21,917 bases of DNA from CAYHYG01 sp964360835 (GCA_964360835.1 CAYHYG010000016.1:1-21917), one strand, 5' to 3'. Shown: positions 1 to 6,717, counted from the first letter of the stretch. A program made the numbers and translations. Notes: generated by a model from the letters alone, not told the origin.

Positions 1-62
1 GATTCGAACCTGCGACCGTTTGCTTAAAAGGCAACTGCTCTACCAGGCTGAGCTAACGACCC
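1..62 (-). tRNA. tRNA-Lys (anticodon UUU), 3' end outside window
   Basis: Read on the minus strand, the 5' acceptor strand GGGTCGT (62-56) is followed by TA, a D-arm GCTC/GAGC, an anticodon arm with loop CTTTTAA (anticodon UUU, lysine), a short variable loop, and the T-stem 5' strand GCAGG with the loop TTCGAAT. The 3' half of the T-stem, the 3' acceptor strand and any CCA lie left of position 1. The anticodon stem has one G-A mismatch at its outer pair. UUU reads both lysine codons. The gene is transcribed away from dnaB. Confidence 0.93.
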
Positions 63-131
63 ATGTTGAAGAAAACTCTAAATTCTAACTACTAAATACT
101 AAACATTGAAAAGGAACTAAGGATCGTGCGA

Positions 132-193
132 AGCCTGGAAGGCTGCCTGCCCCGCTTATGAGCGAAGCGAATATGGCGGGGAACTAACGACCC
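132..193. other. Hairpins in the tRNA-Lys/dnaB intergenic region
   Basis: The 237-base gap between the divergent tRNA-Lys and dnaB genes holds no ORF I can support. It has AT-rich degenerate repeats (about 78-108, variants of CTAAAT/CTAACT), a small perfect hairpin AGCCT-GGA-AGGCT (132-144), and a larger stem CCCCGC (150-155) with GCGGGG (176-181). Ten bases identical to the tRNA 5' end (CTAACGACCC on the plus strand) recur at 184-193. The function is unknown; the region must also contain the tRNA promoter, for which I see no convincing boxes. Confidence 0.5.
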
Positions 194-262
194 CGAAATT
201 AACTAACGAACAATACCTAATTTTGGCTGATATGTCAACAAAATAGTCACACTTTTGTCACC

Positions 263-290
263 TTGATTTAAATCCGCACGAGTGTAAAAT
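263..290 (+). promoter_or_regulatory. Predicted dnaB promoter, near-leaderless
   Basis: TTGATT (263-268), a 16-base spacer and TAAAAT (285-290) resemble a sigma70-type promoter. Transcription would begin near 297, two or three bases before the dnaB ATG at 300, so the mRNA would have almost no leader. No Shine-Dalgarno site precedes this ATG, which fits. Confidence 0.5.
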
Positions 291-299
291 GACCCTACT

Positions 300-1742
300 A
301 TGCAACGCGTGCCTCCACACAATCTAGAAGCCGAAATTAGCTTATTAGGCGCTTTACTCCTCGATCGTGAAGCTATGATCAAAGTGGCTGATTTGCTCAA
401 ACCGGAAGATTTTTACAGACCAGCTCACGGCGATATCTATTCTGTTATGCTTGGTCTCTATGAGAGACGTGAGCCAATCGACGTCCTATCAGTCTCCAAT
501 GCCCTCGGCGAGCAAAAAATGCTGGATACCGTCGGTGGAGCCAGTTTCATTGCCAGTCTGACCGAAAGCATCACCTCTGCCTCCCACGTCCTGCACTACG
601 CTCAAATTATCCAAAAGAAAGCCACGCTACGACGCCTAGAACAAGCGGCCTCTGAAATTGCCGAGAGTAGCTATCAAGAGCAAGACCAAGTAGACAGCAT
701 CCTGGATAAAGCCGAGCAAAAGCTATTTCAGATCTCGCAGAAATATTTGAAACAAAATTTTGTCCCGATCAAAAGTGTCTTAACCGAAACCTTTGATCGT
801 ATCGATGAGCTTCATCGTGAGGCCGGTAAAATCCGCGGTATCCCCACTGGCTTCCATGATATGGATCACATTTTGGCCGGTTTCCAGAAATCTGACTTAA
901 TCATCCTCGCCGCCCGCCCATCTATCGGTAAGACTACGCTGGCTCTGGACATCATCCGCCATACAGCGGTCAAAAGCCGCGCCACCGTCGGCGTCTTTAG
1001 CTTGGAAATGTCTAAGGAACAACTGGTCGATAAATTGCTCTGCGCTCAAGCCGGCGTAGACCTCTGGAAAATGAGGACTGGCAGATTATCGGACCGTGAA
1101 GGCGACGATGACTTCCCGCGCATTGGACAAGCCATGGGACTATTGTCGGAGGCCAAGATTTTCATTGATGATTCGGCTACTTCCAACGTGATGGAAGTTC
1201 GTACTAAGGCACGCCGACTCAAACTTGAGCACGGTCTTGATTTACTCGTTATTGACTACTTGCAGCTGATGGAATCACGTGGCTTGGAAAGCCGTGTGCA
1301 GGAAGTGGCCGAGATCACCCGCGCGCTCAAAGCCATCGCTCGAGAACTGCAAGTACCGGTACTAGCTCTGTCACAGTTGTCCCGCGCGGTTGAAGCTCGC
1401 TCACCAGCTATCCCCAAATTGGCAGACTTGCGTGAATCCGGTTCTATTGAGCAAGACGCTGACGTCGTCATGTTTATCTACCGCCGAGCCAAAGATAAAA
1501 GCCGTGACTGTCCGGAAGAAGAAAAATACACAGCCGAAATCCATATTGAGAAACATCGTAACGGTCCGACTGGCTTGGTCAAACTCTTTTTTGATGAAAA
1601 TATCGTTACCTTCCGCAACCTCGAGGAGCAGAAAGATCACCCTCAGGCAGCTATTGCTCCTCCACCCACAACCGCACAATCTTATTATCAAAGTCCAACA
1701 GATTTACCCACCTTTGGCGCCGCGCTCCCCCACAATTCATAA
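300..1742 (+). CDS. dnaB: Replicative DNA helicase DnaB
   Basis: DnaB is the hexameric ATP-driven helicase that unwinds DNA ahead of the replisome and recruits primase. The 480 residues begin with the family hallmark RVPPHNLEAE and a helical N-terminal domain (about 1-110). A linker and a RecA-type motor follow, with Walker A ARPSIGKTT (205-213), the catalytic-glutamate segment SLEMS (234-238), Walker B LLVIDYLQLM (315-324), and the later LSQLSRAVEAR and SIEQDADVVMF motifs. Length is normal for the family. The last 40 or so residues are Pro/Gln/Thr-rich and probably disordered. No intein is present. The ATG at 300 gives the conserved N-terminus, has no Shine-Dalgarno site and lies just after a predicted promoter. 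ybaB follows after 23 bases and is probably cotranscribed. Confidence 0.97.
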   Translation: MQRVPPHNLEAEISLLGALLLDREAMIKVADLLKPEDFYRPAHGDIYSVMLGLYERREPIDVLSVSNALGEQKMLDTVGGASFIASLTESITSASHVLHYAQIIQKKATLRRLEQAASEIAESSYQEQDQVDSILDKAEQKLFQISQKYLKQNFVPIKSVLTETFDRIDELHREAGKIRGIPTGFHDMDHILAGFQKSDLIILAARPSIGKTTLALDIIRHTAVKSRATVGVFSLEMSKEQLVDKLLCAQAGVDLWKMRTGRLSDREGDDDFPRIGQAMGLLSEAKIFIDDSATSNVMEVRTKARRLKLEHGLDLLVIDYLQLMESRGLESRVQEVAEITRALKAIARELQVPVLALSQLSRAVEARSPAIPKLADLRESGSIEQDADVVMFIYRRAKDKSRDCPEEEKYTAEIHIEKHRNGPTGLVKLFFDENIVTFRNLEEQKDHPQAAIAPPPTTAQSYYQSPTDLPTFGAALPHNS

Positions 1743-1765
1743 TTTACTATTCAATAGTCATTACT

Positions 1766-2059
1766 ATGTTCAATAAACTAAAACAATTCAATGATCTGCG
1801 GAAACAAGCCAATCAGCTCAAGTCAGCTCTCTCAACTGAAAGTGTCACCATCGAAAAAAGTGCTCTAACCCTCACCATGGACGGAAATCAAGAAATCACC
1901 TCCGTCACCATTAATCCGGACTATGTCTCAGCTGAAAAAAAAGATCAGCTGCAGCGCGAAATGCGTGAAGCAGTCAATGAAGCGATCAAAAAAGTCCAAA
2001 GACTGATGGCGGAGAAAATGCGTTCCATGGGTGGCTTTGATATCCCTGGCCTGAAATAA
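1766..2059 (+). CDS. ybaB: YbaB/EbfC family nucleoid-associated protein
   Basis: A small DNA-binding protein of 97 residues, probably a dimer. Members coat the nucleoid and are usually encoded with dnaX and recR; their exact role is unsettled. It shows the family pattern: an N-terminal helix rich in Lys/Gln (residues 1-22), a beta region including LTLTMDGNQEITSVTINP, a long charged helix ending in AEKMRSMGG, and a short glycine-containing C-terminus. Length matches the family (about 100). It sits 23 bases after dnaB and 149 bases before recR, keeping the ybaB-recR order with dnaB where dnaX would normally be. The start codon has no Shine-Dalgarno site. Confidence 0.92.
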   Translation: MFNKLKQFNDLRKQANQLKSALSTESVTIEKSALTLTMDGNQEITSVTINPDYVSAEKKDQLQREMREAVNEAIKKVQRLMAEKMRSMGGFDIPGLK

Positions 2060-2072
2060 CTACATTCGCGAT

Positions 2073-2190
2073 CCCGCTGTCATGGTGAGCCAAGTTTATC
2101 CTGAGCCTGCCGAAGGGAACCATCAGCGGGAGAAGCGATCTAGCCTTTCTCTCTTAACAAACTAGATTGCTTCGCCGCGTCTGACGCGGC
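2073..2190. repeat. Three back-to-back hairpins between ybaB and recR
   Basis: Most of the 149-base gap folds into consecutive stems. H1 is CCCGCTG..ATGGT (2073-2086) with ACCATCAGCGGG (2119-2130). H2 is GAAGCGATCTAG (2132-2143) with CTAGATTGCTTC (2162-2173), 12 pairs with one G-U. H3 is GCCGCG-TCTGA-CGCGGC (2174-2190). The H1 loop carries a CCTGAGCCTGCCGAAGGGA segment of the CCCTTCG..GCTCAGG type of dispersed repeat. It could act as a processing or termination structure, or as the recR leader. No U-run follows H3, so it is not an obvious terminator. Confidence 0.65.
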
Positions 2191-2208
2191 TCGCAAATTT
2201 TCATTTAT

Positions 2209-2805
2209 ATGCCCCACCTACCTGAATTCGTCCAGCGACTCGTCAATCATTTTGATAGTCTACCTGGTATCGGACCCAAAACCGCTACCAAGTTGGTTTT
2301 CTATTTATTGCAAAATACCGACGAGGTACGCGCCTTTGCTGCGGACCTAAGTGAAGCCTCGGATAAAACACTTTTTTGCTCACAGTGTCAGAACGTCTCT
2401 GACCAATCGCTCTGCTCTATTTGCCGCGATCCCAAGCGCGATCAAGGATTAATTTGCGTGGTAGCTGACAGTCAAGGTTTAGAGGCCTTTGAACGAGTCC
2501 ACTCTTTTCAAGGTGTCTACCACATTCTCCACGGCACTATGAATCCATTGGAAGGCATCACACCTGATAAGCTTCGTATCAAACAACTAATTGAACGTTT
2601 AAAACAGCGATCGGTCCATGAGATCATCCTGGGACTTGATCCGACTATCGAAGGTGAAACCACGGCCGTCTATCTGAATAAAACCCTGAAACCTTTTGGC
2701 CTCAAAATCAGTAAACCAGCCCGCGGCTTACCTATGGGCAGTACTATAGAATATGCTGACGAAGTAACCCTTTCCTCGGCTTTAGAAAATAGACAGGAGA
2801 TCTAA
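2209..2805 (+). CDS. recR: Recombination mediator protein RecR
   Basis: RecR works with RecO (and RecF in many bacteria) to load RecA onto SSB-coated single-stranded DNA during gap repair. The 198 residues match the family length and domain order: a helix-hairpin-helix around LPGIGPKTATKL (18-29), a four-cysteine zinc site (C57, C60, C69, C72), a Toprim domain (about 81-165, with GLDPTIEGETTA) and the C-terminal GLPMGSTIEYADEVTL signature. The first Toprim position reads VVAD rather than the VVE of E. coli; RecR varies here (B. subtilis has Q), so loss of function need not follow. It starts at an ATG without a Shine-Dalgarno site after a strongly structured gap. No RecO or RecF gene is in the window. 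Confidence 0.96.
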   Translation: MPHLPEFVQRLVNHFDSLPGIGPKTATKLVFYLLQNTDEVRAFAADLSEASDKTLFCSQCQNVSDQSLCSICRDPKRDQGLICVVADSQGLEAFERVHSFQGVYHILHGTMNPLEGITPDKLRIKQLIERLKQRSVHEIILGLDPTIEGETTAVYLNKTLKPFGLKISKPARGLPMGSTIEYADEVTLSSALENRQEI

Positions 2806-3202
2806 TCATATCCATAGTCAACTCACCCGTCATCCGATCGAATAGGTCGGAAAAGCCCAGGACTAATTCTGTTTCAGAGAATAGAGTAATTCAGTCATTA
2901 CAATCACTCTGTGGGGTTTGGCCATTCGGCTCTGAGAGCCTCAGGCTCGAATGAGGGTCGGATGCTTGTTTGAGCCCAATGAAAAATCATTAATCTTAAA
3001 TAGCCCGAGGCGAGTTCACCCTTCGAGAGCCTCAGGGTGACAACTGCTGTGTCAGCCGACTAACTTTTGACCTGGTCATGGTGAGCCCGTCGAACCATGG
3101 TCACAAAAGTGACAAGCCTCCTGAGCCAACGGCGAGGTGAGTACTAAAGTTAATAGTAATTGAGAGTAAAATACTTTGGTTAACTCTGATGGTTAATTTG
3201 AT
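2806..3202. repeat. Gene-free stretch of hairpin repeats between recR and rplU
   Basis: No supportable ORF lies in these about 400 bases. The left part (2831-2964) is closed by CATCCGA/TCGGATG and contains GACTAATT (2861-2868) with AATTCAGTC (2888-2896), and a hairpin CATTCG (2923-2928)/CGAATG (2948-2953) with an inner CTGAG/CTCAG. Further right are TCACCCT (3016-3022)/AGGGTGA (3034-3040), CATGGT (3077-3082)/ACCATG (3094-3099), and GTCAC-AAAA-GTGAC (3100-3113). The segment GAGAGCCTCAGG occurs twice (2934-2945, 3025-3036). The units resemble the CCCTTCG..CTCAGGGTGA palindromes dispersed in many genomes. A structured RNA in the left part is possible but unproven. Confidence 0.6.
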
Positions 3203-3238
3203 AAAAAAATAACCCGTATAGTAACGGGTTATTTTTTT
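3203..3238. terminator. Bidirectional intrinsic terminator
   Basis: A 15-base stem (3203-3217 with 3224-3238) has a TAACCCGT/ACGGGTTA core, a six-base loop ATAGTA, and seven A on the left mirrored by seven T on the right. It can therefore stop transcription from both sides. It lies 14 bases past the rplU stop and also faces the recR transcript. Confidence 0.93.
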
Positions 3239-3252
3239 ATAAATAATTTCGG

Positions 3253-3564
3253 TTAGGCTGTAATCTTGTCGATCTTGACTTCGGTAAACTGCTGCCGGTG
3301 TCCTACCGTTTTCTTGTAGCGGATCTTAGACTTATATTTGATGACAGTAACTTTCTTAGCTTTGGCGTTACGTACAACTTCAGCGGTAACTTTAGCTCCG
3401 GTCACAACCGGTGTACCAACCTCAACTTTATCGCCGTCAGCAATCAATAAAACCTGATCAAAGGTAATTGAATTTTTGACTTCGGCCGGTAATTTCTCCA
3501 CGCGGAGAATGTCCCCTGCCGTTACCCGATACTGCTTTCCGCCTGTTTTAATAATGGCAAACAT
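3253..3564 (-). CDS. rplU: Large ribosomal subunit protein bL21
   Basis: bL21 binds 23S rRNA in the 50S subunit. From the ATG at 3564 the protein is 103 residues, the normal length, and starts MFAIIKTGGKQYRV, the family signature; the C-terminus has the conserved TVGHRQQFTEVKI segment. An in-frame ATG at 3636 would add 24 unrelated residues and lies upstream of the predicted promoter, so I reject it. A weak purine stretch (GAAAGA) precedes the ATG. rpmA (L27), the usual neighbour, is not downstream: a terminator follows at once, so L21 is monocistronic here. It has a near-consensus promoter shared back to back with the DoxX-like gene. Confidence 0.97.
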   Translation of the reverse strand: MFAIIKTGGKQYRVTAGDILRVEKLPAEVKNSITFDQVLLIADGDKVEVGTPVVTGAKVTAEVVRNAKAKKVTVIKYKSKIRYKKTVGHRQQFTEVKIDKITA

Positions 3565-3594
3565 AGTTCTTTCAAAGCTTTTTAATACCCGACA

Positions 3595-3623
3595 ACTATA
3601 TCGTAAGTGCGCTCCATTGTCAA
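3595..3623 (-). promoter_or_regulatory. Strong predicted rplU promoter
   Basis: On the minus strand TTGACA (3623-3618, perfect consensus), a 17-base spacer and TATAGT (3600-3595) precede rplU. Initiation would be near 3588, giving a leader of about 24 bases. The -35 box overlaps by five base pairs the -35 box of the divergent promoter on the plus strand. Confidence 0.85.
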
Positions 3624-3645
3624 TAATAGACTCCAAGAGTATACT
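3617..3645 (+). promoter_or_regulatory. Predicted promoter of the DoxX-like gene, leaderless
   Basis: TTGTCA (3617-3622), a 17-base spacer and TATACT (3640-3645) form a near-consensus promoter. Only six bases separate the -10 box from the ATG at 3652, so transcription would begin at or within a base or two of the start codon. Confidence 0.75.
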
Positions 3646-3651
3646 TATGAC

Positions 3652-4116
3652 ATGAATAAGCTAATAGCTGGACTTAGAATTGCCCTAGGATGGATATTTC
3701 TCTGGGCCGGAATGGATAAGATATGGGGTCTGGGTTACAACACAGCCGCCAACAAAGGCTGGCTGGACGGTGTCTCGCCTACTACCGGTTTTCTGGCTAA
3801 TGCTCCCAATCCGTGGTTTCACTCCTTAGCCGGAAATCCATTTTTCGACTGGCTATTTATCATTGGCCTCATGGCTCTAGGAATAGCTTTATTTCTAGGC
3901 ATCGGCTTAAAACTGGCAGCCATCGGCGGCTCAACAATGATGTTACTGATGTGGCTGGCTGTCTGGCCTATCCGACACAACCCTTTCATTGATGAGCATA
4001 GTATCTATGCCTTGATATTTCTCTTGTTGCCGCTTCTTTCGGCTGGCCGGACTTGGGGTTTTGGACGACTCTGGTCAGAGACTACGTTGGTGAAAAAAAA
4101 TCCCTGGCTACAATAA
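3652..4116 (+). CDS. DoxX-like membrane protein
   Basis: A 154-residue integral membrane protein resembling the DoxX / DoxD (thiosulfate:quinone oxidoreductase small subunit) superfamily. It opens with a helix RIALGWIFLWAGMDKI, as in that family. A Gly/Asn/Trp-rich external loop, a helix around WLFIIGLMALGIALFLGIG, another around AAIGGSTMMLLMWLAVW, and a last helix ALIFLLLPLLSAGR follow, giving four predicted membrane spans. The substrate is unknown; DoxX proteins have been linked to redox or thiol chemistry, but no catalytic residue can be named here. I chose the ATG at 3652 rather than 3607 because the latter lies upstream of the -10 box. The stop codon abuts the stop of the convergent DUF192 gene with no base between. 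Confidence 0.75.
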   Translation: MNKLIAGLRIALGWIFLWAGMDKIWGLGYNTAANKGWLDGVSPTTGFLANAPNPWFHSLAGNPFFDWLFIIGLMALGIALFLGIGLKLAAIGGSTMMLLMWLAVWPIRHNPFIDEHSIYALIFLLLPLLSAGRTWGFGRLWSETTLVKKNPWLQ

Positions 4117-4569
4117 TCAATTATAGATAACTTCGTCACCGACCGCTACACCATATTTGTCTATAAAACCAGCGCGCACTTCAATCACTTGATCAACTAC
4201 TTCCGAACTTTGGTAAATCGGAAGTTTTGTTTCTCCTACAGCCGGAGGTGGAATATTGGCATCTATGTCTACCACCTTAGCGTCTCGGATCCAGATAATA
4301 TCGATCGGCATAAGCATGTCCTTCATCCAAAAACGATAGGTGTTGCGCTGAGGAAACGCAAACAGCATACCTTCATGCCAATCAAGCTCAGTCACACCAG
4401 CTAAACCGCGGCTCAATTCTGTTGGCGTACTTGCTATGGTAAGGTTCAAGCGCTGATTCTTGATTGTGGCAGTGCGAATAATCACTGACTCCTCGCGTAT
4501 ATTTGACCACCAATACCAACCACCGACAGTTAAAGCCAAAAGAATAATAACGATAATACTACGTTTCAT
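4117..4569 (-). CDS. DUF192 family protein, membrane-anchored or secreted
   Basis: A 150-residue protein with a Lys/Arg start and a hydrophobic segment (residues 5-20) ending in GGWYWWSN, which acts as a signal peptide or membrane anchor. The rest is a DUF192 domain: hydrophobic LNLTIASTP, then LSRGLAGV, GMLFAFPQRNTYRFWMKDML, PIDIIWI and the C-terminal VIEVRAGFIDKYGVAVGDEV. The domain is a small beta-barrel of unknown biochemical function, common in bacteria and archaea and usually outside the cytoplasm. It is last in the adk-map-ruvX-glycosyltransferase operon and overlaps the gene before it by 11 bases. It ends in TGA, directly against the convergent DoxX-like gene, and no terminator is visible between them. 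Confidence 0.85.
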   Translation of the reverse strand: MKRSIIVIILLALTVGGWYWWSNIREESVIIRTATIKNQRLNLTIASTPTELSRGLAGVTELDWHEGMLFAFPQRNTYRFWMKDMLMPIDIIWIRDAKVVDIDANIPPPAVGETKLPIYQSSEVVDQVIEVRAGFIDKYGVAVGDEVIYN

Positions 4570-5599
4570 GTTGATGTTTGGTAATATATAAACCGAAGGT
4601 AACCATGATAAAGGTCAGGCCGGCCAGAGCCACCAGTTTGCCATATGAAGGAGCCAAGATGGCCGCCGCGCCAAATAGTAACGAGATAGAAGACATAGCT
4701 AGGACGACTTGCGGATGACCCAAACCCATAGCTAATAATCGGTGGTGTAAATGTCCGCTGTCAGCCAATACAATAGAGCGATGTCCACGCCAACGCCTGA
4801 CAATGACCCAGACCACATCCAACATTGGTAAGCCCATAACCAAAAGCGCAGTGGCGATTTTGCCACCTGTTAAAATAGCTAGAACGGCCAAAGCAAAACC
4901 AATAAACGTGCCGCTTTCTCCCAAAAAGATTTTAGCCGGATGCCAGTTATGAATCAGAAACCCAATCAGAGACCCTGCCAAGATCAACGAAGCGTAGGAA
5001 GTCAAAGATTGCGGCTCGTCCCAACGCAGACTGACGGCAAAGATTACCAAAGCAGCGATAGTGCCGATAGACCCAACTAAACCGTCCACCCCATCCAATA
5101 GTTTGACCGTCATCATCATTGCCAGAAGCCAGAGGAAGACAATAACCTGTCCAATAATTTGCAGTGATTCAAAGTTGACAATACCTCCCAGAGGGTTGGT
5201 TATAAACTGTACTTGCAACCCAGAAAATAGGGCAATAAAGGAAGCCGTCAAGGGAAATATAATCGACTGATACCAACGTAGAGCATAGCGATCATCTAGA
5301 TATCCGCCGATAACTAAAAGCGCACCGGAAATCAACAGACCCAACAACAAATCAGTATCAACTTTAGGATCGCGAACACTGCCGGAAAGCCAAAGCAAAC
5401 CAATGACTAGTGTCATGGTTAGATACGGCGCCCAACCCCCAAGCAACGGAATTGGCTGGAGATGAATCTTGCGGCCAGTCCCCGGTAGGTCCAAGATATT
5501 CCAGCGCCGAGCCAAAAAACGTAACATCAAAGTCGCTCCATAGCTAATAAGCACAGATACCAAAAAAACCACTAGATATTTAAGAATTGGATTGACCAT
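4559..5599 (-). CDS. WecA/TagO/MraY-family polyprenyl-phosphate sugar-1-phosphate transferase
   Basis: A polytopic membrane enzyme (346 residues from the ATG at 5599, about ten hydrophobic spans). Its family moves a sugar-1-phosphate from a UDP-sugar to undecaprenyl phosphate, the first step of cell-surface glycan synthesis. Motifs are in order: KIHLQPIPLLGG (44-55), LDDR (101-104), KLLDGVDGL (166-174), FLGESG (225-230) and GHLHHRL (282-288). The His-rich last motif points to the WecA/TagO branch rather than MraY. FLGESG has Glu where most members have Asp (FLGD), a conservative change at a metal-binding motif. The start at 5599 removes 27 residues that merely read through ruvX; it overlaps ruvX by 20 bases. 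The sugar substrate cannot be read from sequence. Confidence 0.9.
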   Translation of the reverse strand: MVNPILKYLVVFLVSVLISYGATLMLRFLARRWNILDLPGTGRKIHLQPIPLLGGWAPYLTMTLVIGLLWLSGSVRDPKVDTDLLLGLLISGALLVIGGYLDDRYALRWYQSIIFPLTASFIALFSGLQVQFITNPLGGIVNFESLQIIGQVIVFLWLLAMMMTVKLLDGVDGLVGSIGTIAALVIFAVSLRWDEPQSLTSYASLILAGSLIGFLIHNWHPAKIFLGESGTFIGFALAVLAILTGGKIATALLVMGLPMLDVVWVIVRRWRGHRSIVLADSGHLHHRLLAMGLGHPQVVLAMSSISLLFGAAAILAPSYGKLVALAGLTFIMVTFGLYITKHQHET

Positions 5600-5975
5600 G
5601 ACGCCGTTCAATATAACTTTGCAAAATGTGAGCAGCTGACTTGTGATCAATATCACCGGTGACGCCAGCCTTGCGCACAATACTCGAGGTCATACGTTCA
5701 TCCTCTAGGATAACTTCGCAGTCAATACCTGCTTGCAGAGCTTTGACAAAGACGTCCGTAGCAGTTGTGCGTTCGGTAATCTTACCAGCGGCCGATAACG
5801 GCCAACCGACTACGATACCTTTCAACTGTTCGGAAGCTACAATCTCGACAATCTCCTTGACTAAGTTATCGGTATTTTTGTTATCAATAATTTTCCACGG
5901 TACTGCCGGACCTTGCTTGTCAGCTAAGGCTAGACCTATTCGTTTCTGCCCATAATCAATACCAAGGTAATACAT
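5580..5975 (-). CDS. ruvX: RuvX/YqgF family putative pre-16S rRNA nuclease
   Basis: A 131-residue RNase H-fold protein, the normal length. YqgF is implicated in 5' maturation of 16S rRNA; an older name calls it a Holliday junction resolvase homologue. The first acidic residue is in MYYLGIDYGQKRIGLALAD (Asp7), followed by VVGWPLSAAGK, the second acidic motif EDERMTS, and the C-terminal DHKSAAHILQSYIERR that supplies the last carboxylate and packing helix. It starts one base after the map stop and overlaps the next gene by 20 bases, so translation of the operon is probably coupled. Confidence 0.93.
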   Translation of the reverse strand: MYYLGIDYGQKRIGLALADKQGPAVPWKIIDNKNTDNLVKEIVEIVASEQLKGIVVGWPLSAAGKITERTTATDVFVKALQAGIDCEVILEDERMTSSIVRKAGVTGDIDHKSAAHILQSYIERRHGQSNS

Positions 5976-5976
5976 A

Positions 5977-6717
5977 TTAGGTTACGATTTCAGCGCCATC
6001 AGCGGTGATGATGACAGTGTGTTCGAAATGAGCTGCCAAGGTGCCATCAGCCGTGACCACGTCCCATTGATTATCGGCCACCCGAGTCTCACCGCTACCC
6101 AGGGTAACCATTGGTTCAATTGCTAACACCATTCCGGCCTCTAATAAAGGTCCGTTGCCAGCACGTCCAAAGTTGGGGATCGATGGCTCTTCATGTACCT
6201 GACGTCCGACACCGTGTCCGCAATAATCACGTACTAAGCCTAAACGGTTTTTTGTAATTAATCTCTCGACTGCTTGCCCCCCATCTCCCAGTTTCTTGCC
6301 TGGTCGTAAATGTGAAATATATAAATCTAGAGCTTCCTGTGTTAGTCGCAATAATTTCTGAGCTTCAGCCGAAATCTCTCCGACAGCAATAGTCACTGCT
6401 GAGTCAGTAAAATATCCTTGGTAGTTGACTCCTAGGTCGAGTGAAATAATATCACCAGCCTTGAGCGGTTGATCATTGGGGATACCGTGAATAACCGCAT
6501 CGTTAATCGAGACACAGAGCGCCGTCGGAAATGGTGGTTGTCCGTATCCCTTGAAAGCTGGCTTGGCACCAGCATCGGCAATCATTTTCTCTGCCAGCGC
6601 ATTAAGTTCTTTACCGGTGACACCAACTTTGACAGCAGCTCGCAAAGCTTCGAGAATCTGACGCAAAATAGCGCCGTTGGCTTTGATTTTTTTTTGTTCA
6701 GCGGCAGAATAGATCAT
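5977..6717 (-). CDS. map: Type I methionine aminopeptidase
   Basis: Removes the initiator methionine from nascent proteins in the cytoplasm, using two divalent metal ions. The 246 residues show all expected ligands: His77 (AVIHGIP), Asp94 (SLDLGV), Asp105 (YFTDSA), His168 (GHGVGRQVHEEP), Glu201 (AIEPM) and Glu232 (HFEHT). There is no N-terminal zinc-finger extension, so it is the compact bacterial form. The ATG at 6717 overlaps the adk stop in an ATGA arrangement, as is common in the adk-map pair of spc operons. In most bacteria infA, rpmJ and rpsM follow; here ruvX does. Confidence 0.96.
   Translation of the reverse strand: MIYSAAEQKKIKANGAILRQILEALRAAVKVGVTGKELNALAEKMIADAGAKPAFKGYGQPPFPTALCVSINDAVIHGIPNDQPLKAGDIISLDLGVNYQGYFTDSAVTIAVGEISAEAQKLLRLTQEALDLYISHLRPGKKLGDGGQAVERLITKNRLGLVRDYCGHGVGRQVHEEPSIPNFGRAGNGPLLEAGMVLAIEPMVTLGSGETRVADNQWDVVTADGTLAAHFEHTVIITADGAEIVT

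Noticed and set aside
1401..1776. Open frames on both strands inside dnaB and across its end
   Set aside because: They are out of frame with a strongly recognised DnaB, have no own start signals and match no family.
2806..3202. Bacterial SRP RNA (ffs), which can lie near dnaX-recR
   Set aside because: The conserved GGAA-loop segment with AGCAGCC and AGGTCCGG is not present on either strand.
3565..3636. N-terminal extension of L21 from the ATG at 3636
   Set aside because: The extra residues are unlike L21, and the predicted transcription start (about 3588) lies downstream of that ATG.
5600..5680. N-terminal extension of the glycophosphotransferase from the ATG at 5680
   Set aside because: It reads through ruvX in another frame; the ATG at 5599 begins a typical membrane helix.
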